From Hyperoplus lanceolatus (lineage: Eukaryota; Chordata; Actinopteri; Uranoscopiformes; Ammodytidae): a DNA stretch of 64,000 nt. Shown in pieces: positions 59,975 through 64,000 of this stretch. A model generated the notes under the pieces. That model searched no databases. It was not told the DNA's origin and was given only the letters and a program-made list of their open reading frames with translations. How positions within the stretch are numbered: the stretch's first letter is position 1; each line of letters starts with the position of its first letter. The position numbers and the translations under genes are program-made. The stretch lies in contig CM049400.1 of assembly GCA_026929865.2 (NCBI GenBank), positions 15,760,001-15,824,000 of the forward strand. Direction: 5' to 3'.

Positions 59975-60600
59975 CATTTTCATTAAATTATGTTTTCTTT
60001 GAAGTTTTACTCAGACATTGACTGTTTTTGATGAAGATACGTTTGAACTGTTTACATATTGTCGATAACTGTATGTTTGCCTGATTGTTTTGTTACTTTG
60101 AATTATTCCCTTGGTTGTGACAATGCACTGAGACAGCATGACAACAGTTAAACCTCACACACAGTGTATTTACACTGAGAAGAGGATATAAAAAAGTGCT
60201 AAAGGCTGAAAACATAAAACATTGTGAAGTCTGTTTCTCCTACTGTTTTAATATGAATACAAGTCCCTAAGGAACACATGTTGATAGGATGCAAAACACA
60301 TGAGGCAAACGCTTATACTGTGAAATGTCATTGGGAATGATGCTTGATCATTACAGAGAAAAAATAAATAAATAATCAAGTAACATTCCACATGCACAAT
60401 GCAGTGCTTCAAAAGTACAGGAATGCACCAAACAGTAAACATGTGCAGTTGTAAGCTAACAATTATATCAATGTATATCTAAATAATTCAGTTCATATTC
60501 AATAATGATACATTATGGTTTGTCTTATTAGGTTCATTTCAGACTTCTTCCATTCACTGAGTCGCAAATAAAGTGTGTGCGTGTTTGTTGATGTGTAATA
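59975..60600 (+). other. ehf: ehf 3' untranslated region (inferred)
   Basis: The AT-rich sequence after the stop has candidate signals at 60363-60372 (overlapping AATAAA motifs) and at 60567-60572. The second is followed at once by a GT-rich tract (gtgtgtgcgtgtttgttg), the usual downstream element, so cleavage near 60590 is most likely. Confidence 0.55.
60567..60572 (+). terminator. Polyadenylation signal AATAAA with GT-rich downstream element
   Basis: AATAAA at 60567-60572 is followed by gtgtgtgcgtgtttgttg at 60573-60590. This is the best match to a cleavage and polyadenylation site downstream of the ETS gene. Confidence 0.55.
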
Positions 60601-63509
60601 TAAATAATAAAGTAATTGTTTTTATTTCGTGACAGTCTTCTTTCAGAAGTTGCCTGAACACAGGTTGGGTGTCCTTATGTAAATCAGGAAGAGGACAATT
60701 CCAGGTACTTTGAATTGCTACGGTACAAAGACATATTTCACGATTAGCCATATCAATCAGCATGTTGAGTTCATTCTACCATCCAAATTGCATACAGTCT
60801 CTCTCACAGCCCAAAGGCTTTATCAATACTGTCCATATCCACAAAGTGTGACTTCTATGTGCCCTCTTCCCACTGAGTGTGTTACACGGTCATCTCGGTT
60901 TTTTCCTGACAGTGTAATGCTACACAGTTTAGTGTTGGACCAGTGCGTGCCACAGCTGCTGCACTGGTTCCTGCGGGCGGCCGATGAGTGGCCAGGCCTC
61001 GATGGCAGACCAGATAAAAGCGGTGTTAATGAAGGGCTCCTTTCTTTGGTCTGTGTTCACAGGCAAATCCATATCTAATCTTTGCTCTGATTTATCTGGC
61101 TTTAGCAACCCTTCTTTACATAGTGCAGCATTTATTGACACGGTGTGCCGTTATTATCTTTCGTGACACCTTCAAAAAATTTGCCCATTGTGATAGTGCG
61201 AGGTGAAGGAAATTACATTGTGTCTTTGATCAAAATCTTCGGAAGAAAATCGTGCCTGTATCAGACATGGAATACTTTCTATACGGTTACCTTGAGAAAA
61301 ATAGAGAGATACAATAAAACAAGTGACTGCTCCTGATTGCTTTCCTTCTGATTTCCATATTGTTACTTGCTTATATGAGATGAAACACGTGAGCCATGCA
61401 ATTCAAGCTGCAGTGCATATCAATCTCATCCCATTGTTTGGATTCTGTGTTGTTCCATTATTCAAGTGGAGCATTCACACTTTGTGTTTTTTTCTAGAGC
61501 GACACTCGTCACCACCACCACCCATACTACGCAATTTAACTTTGAAGTGTACAAAATCAAACATAGCTGTGATTATAGGTTTGTTGCAATTAAAGCTGTG
61601 ATTACAAGTTTGTTTAAACTCATTATACAACGGCAGGTAATTGGAGCTATACTGTACTGTTGGATAGCTGTAGCCTACATAGCACAGAGCTAATGTTTAA
61701 GCGGCCACAAAGTAGGTAAAAAATCACGAAAAGGATTTGTGTATTTGGGTACCTTTTGACCTTCAAAAGCTTTTGCTGTCAAAATGATGTGCTGTGTTTG
61801 AACATTGTTAGGGCACACAGAGATGAACGGCATCCATGGACAGAGAAAAACACATGTAAACGTCTGAAATGTGGCCTCACTTTCCCTTTGGCATAATGTG
61901 GATGCTGTTTGATATGTTTGTGGCAACTGAATCAAGATAAGTGACAGTTAGGCAAATTGTCTGGACTGATCCAACCTCCTCAGCACAAACAGACAGGAGC
62001 TTGATTTTCCTAACAGACCTCTGCCCTGTGAATGCAAACCCCGGCTTTACATACCCATAGTGTGCGAGGATCGGCGACACCCACGTACGTCTGATTGAAA
62101 TCAGATATCAGCTTGATTTAATGTGCATAGAAAACGCAGAGGTGTTTCGTGTGGGATGCACCAAGGTCCACGACTTCAGTTTTTCTTGAGAATCAAATGT
62201 AGGTGACAGAGGCTGGTGTATTGTTCTGCAAAAATTTGGGAAAGCACCATTTAAAACCAGTCAATCAAGTATTTACAACACTTGGCTGTGGGTCAGTGGA
62301 GGCAGGCACCAATGCCACGTAGGTAATCATGCACCCAAACCAGTTGTAATAGATCTGGTAAGGAACAAACAACACATATACTATGCAACCGAGAAGAGAT
62401 ATTTAATCCACATGTCTAATTTTTATACAGTGACTGGTGTCGTTGCACATCAAATATTGTGACAAGAGAAGTGCAGACAACCGTCTAGGAACAAACGAAA
62501 ATACGTATGTAGTCGTGAAAATGTTTTTGCCACCTGCATTGTGGGTCACAAGAGGTTGCACAGGTGAAACAATGGCTGCCTTTGTTTTGCCAAAAACAAG
62601 GTGCAATGTCTGTCCACAAGTGCCTTTATCTCTCACGGTCAGAAAATGATTCTCCGATTTGAATGAGCCATGCACGCACAAGTTATTTTATTATATAAAA
62701 GGGAGAACATTAATTCAATCAGATAGATGCTGCAGGGAGAACAGGGAAGTGATGAAAAGATAGCCCGACCATGGGGATAAAGACAGGCCAGCTGGGATTT
62801 TGTGTCTGTGTCCCATGCCTGCTCAGTGGGGCTATTGTTTTCTCTCAGGAGATACACAGCCCCAATTTATCAGGCCACCTTATCATTTTGTCTTCACACT
62901 CAAATGGACCTGTGAGGCATTCAGGCCCAAACAGGGAGTTGGACCAGATTAGAGGCGCGTCACTAATGCAGTTTTACTTATCAAGGGGAGGCTCACTGGC
63001 CTGTTACAAAAAACACTACCATATAATCTTACCAAGGAGGAAGTGGTGATGAGCATTTATGACTCAAACTAACCATGAAGTCACTGTGCTCACATACAAC
63101 TGATAATCAAGTGTGATTTACTGGCAGGTGTTTTTTTGCATTTTTGATGAGACAAACACAAGGAAGTATTTGTGAAGATGCCAAGATATCTTGGAATGCC
63201 CAGCCTTTTCTGAGGCCAATTTCCTGCTCATATTTTTGGCCTCTCCATTAACAATAGTGTCCCTGTGTGTAGCCTACTTTCGAGCATTTAAACATAATTA
63301 ATTTCCTTGTTTGCAATCGCCGACACAATAATCATAAGAAATGTCTCATATTATCACAGTAATTTCTCAAATTGAACTGAATTGCGTTCTTTCCACACGT
63401 GAAAATAAAAAAACAAAACAGTAAAGGATATTTTTTGTCAAAGTGTATAGAGACACCTGAAAAAGTGTGATCACAATCTGAACATGTACGATGAATGGCT
63501 TCATCTTAA
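60601..63509. other. Intergenic region downstream of ehf, nothing recognised
   Basis: No exon, RNA gene or element boundary was found. Open frames here are short and lack domain or splice context. Confidence 0.4.
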
Positions 63510-63511
63510 TA

Positions 63512-63795
63512 CCCAGGGGGCAAAACACCCTTTTTTTTAAAACAGACATGGAATGTTGTAAAAGATTGTTCATCATGAAATGATATCAAAGACCTTCAAG
63601 GATCACAACATGGGTGGACAAACTGGCCAACTACCTGCTGGAAAGCTAGAGGGCGGAAATAGCAAATCGGAAACCATGGTGGCGAGGGTAAAACTGAAAT
63701 TGACCAGGTTGTGATCCTTGAAAGTCGTTGATAACATTTCAGGTGAACAACCTTTTACATCATGCCATTCCCATAAAATCACTTTGCCCCCTGGG
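63512..63795. mobile_element. Long-TIR MITE with TA target
   Basis: The ends cccagggggcaaa and tttgccccctggg are inverted copies, flanked by TA at 63510-63511 and 63796-63797. The pairing extends far inward, for example ttcaaggatcacaac at 63596-63610 against gttgtgatccttgaa at 63708-63722. The 284-bp element is therefore mostly two inverted arms around a loop of about 97 bp. TA duplication and hairpin form suggest a mariner-type MITE. Confidence 0.85.
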
Positions 63796-64000
63796 TATAA
63801 GTTTTTGTTTTTTAATAAAACATTATAAATCATTTATTTTTGGATATAAGAATGATTTCAAATGTTTTCAAATGTATAGATTGAGATGGATTGAATATAA
63901 ATACAGTATGATAAAAACATAACATTTTAAAATCACACAGTGGATTTAAAAACATCCTTAATTTCATTGTTCTCTATATATTTTTTTCTTTGTTTTTCTG

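Overview
The window looks like a teleost (ray-finned) fish genome. It is AT-rich, poor in exons and full of long (CA)n and (GATA)n microsatellites. It holds several kinds of APE-type LINE, tRNA-derived SINEs, a solo LTR, and hAT, Tc1/mariner-like and TTAA-type DNA transposons, often nested inside one another. The one host gene that can be read with confidence is an ETS transcription factor of the epithelium-specific group. It has a Pointed domain plus an ETS domain very like EHF/ESE-3. It lies on the plus strand at 54893-59974 and has eight readable coding exons giving about 266 residues.

Layout. 1-4.6 kb: a decayed LINE on the minus strand, broken by a 1047-bp non-autonomous hAT with a perfect 8-bp target duplication. 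4.87-12.51 kb: a minisatellite (26-bp units changing to 29-bp units) split by a 6.9-kb hAT transposon at 5432-12336. That hAT carries a five-exon transposase gene on the minus strand that appears fully open (570 codons), and a 4.06-kb L2-like LINE inserted in its non-coding part. 12.5-19.1 kb: intergenic, with microsatellites. 19.1-23.2 kb: a hAT remnant fused to a 5'-truncated L2-like LINE. 23.9-27.15 kb: a nest of at least four hAT-like or similar elements. 27.2-32 kb: intergenic, with one unproven candidate terminal exon. 32.06-35.08 kb: an old LINE fragment interrupted by a mariner-type element, which is itself interrupted by a second TA-inserting element holding a LINE tail. 36.67-37.18 kb: a solo LTR. 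40.7-44.55 kb: a TTAA MITE, and more copies of the mariner-type family, one of them a head-to-tail chimera. 44.5-53.4 kb: intergenic, with a tRNA-derived SINE and very long microsatellites. 53.4-54.67 kb: another SINE and a Tc1-like relic directly upstream of the ETS gene. 54.9-60.6 kb: the ETS gene. 60.6-64 kb: intergenic, with a long-TIR MITE.

How the parts relate. The ETS gene is the only candidate for host function. Its five internal exons from the Pointed exon onward are all multiples of three and all sit in phase 1, so they can be skipped in any combination without a frameshift. Everything else is mobile DNA in layers, and many insertions can be checked internally by their target-site duplications or by empty-site copies in the same window. 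The best candidate for something still active or undescribed is the hAT element with the spliced, open transposase. All family names come from reading the sequence; no database was searched.
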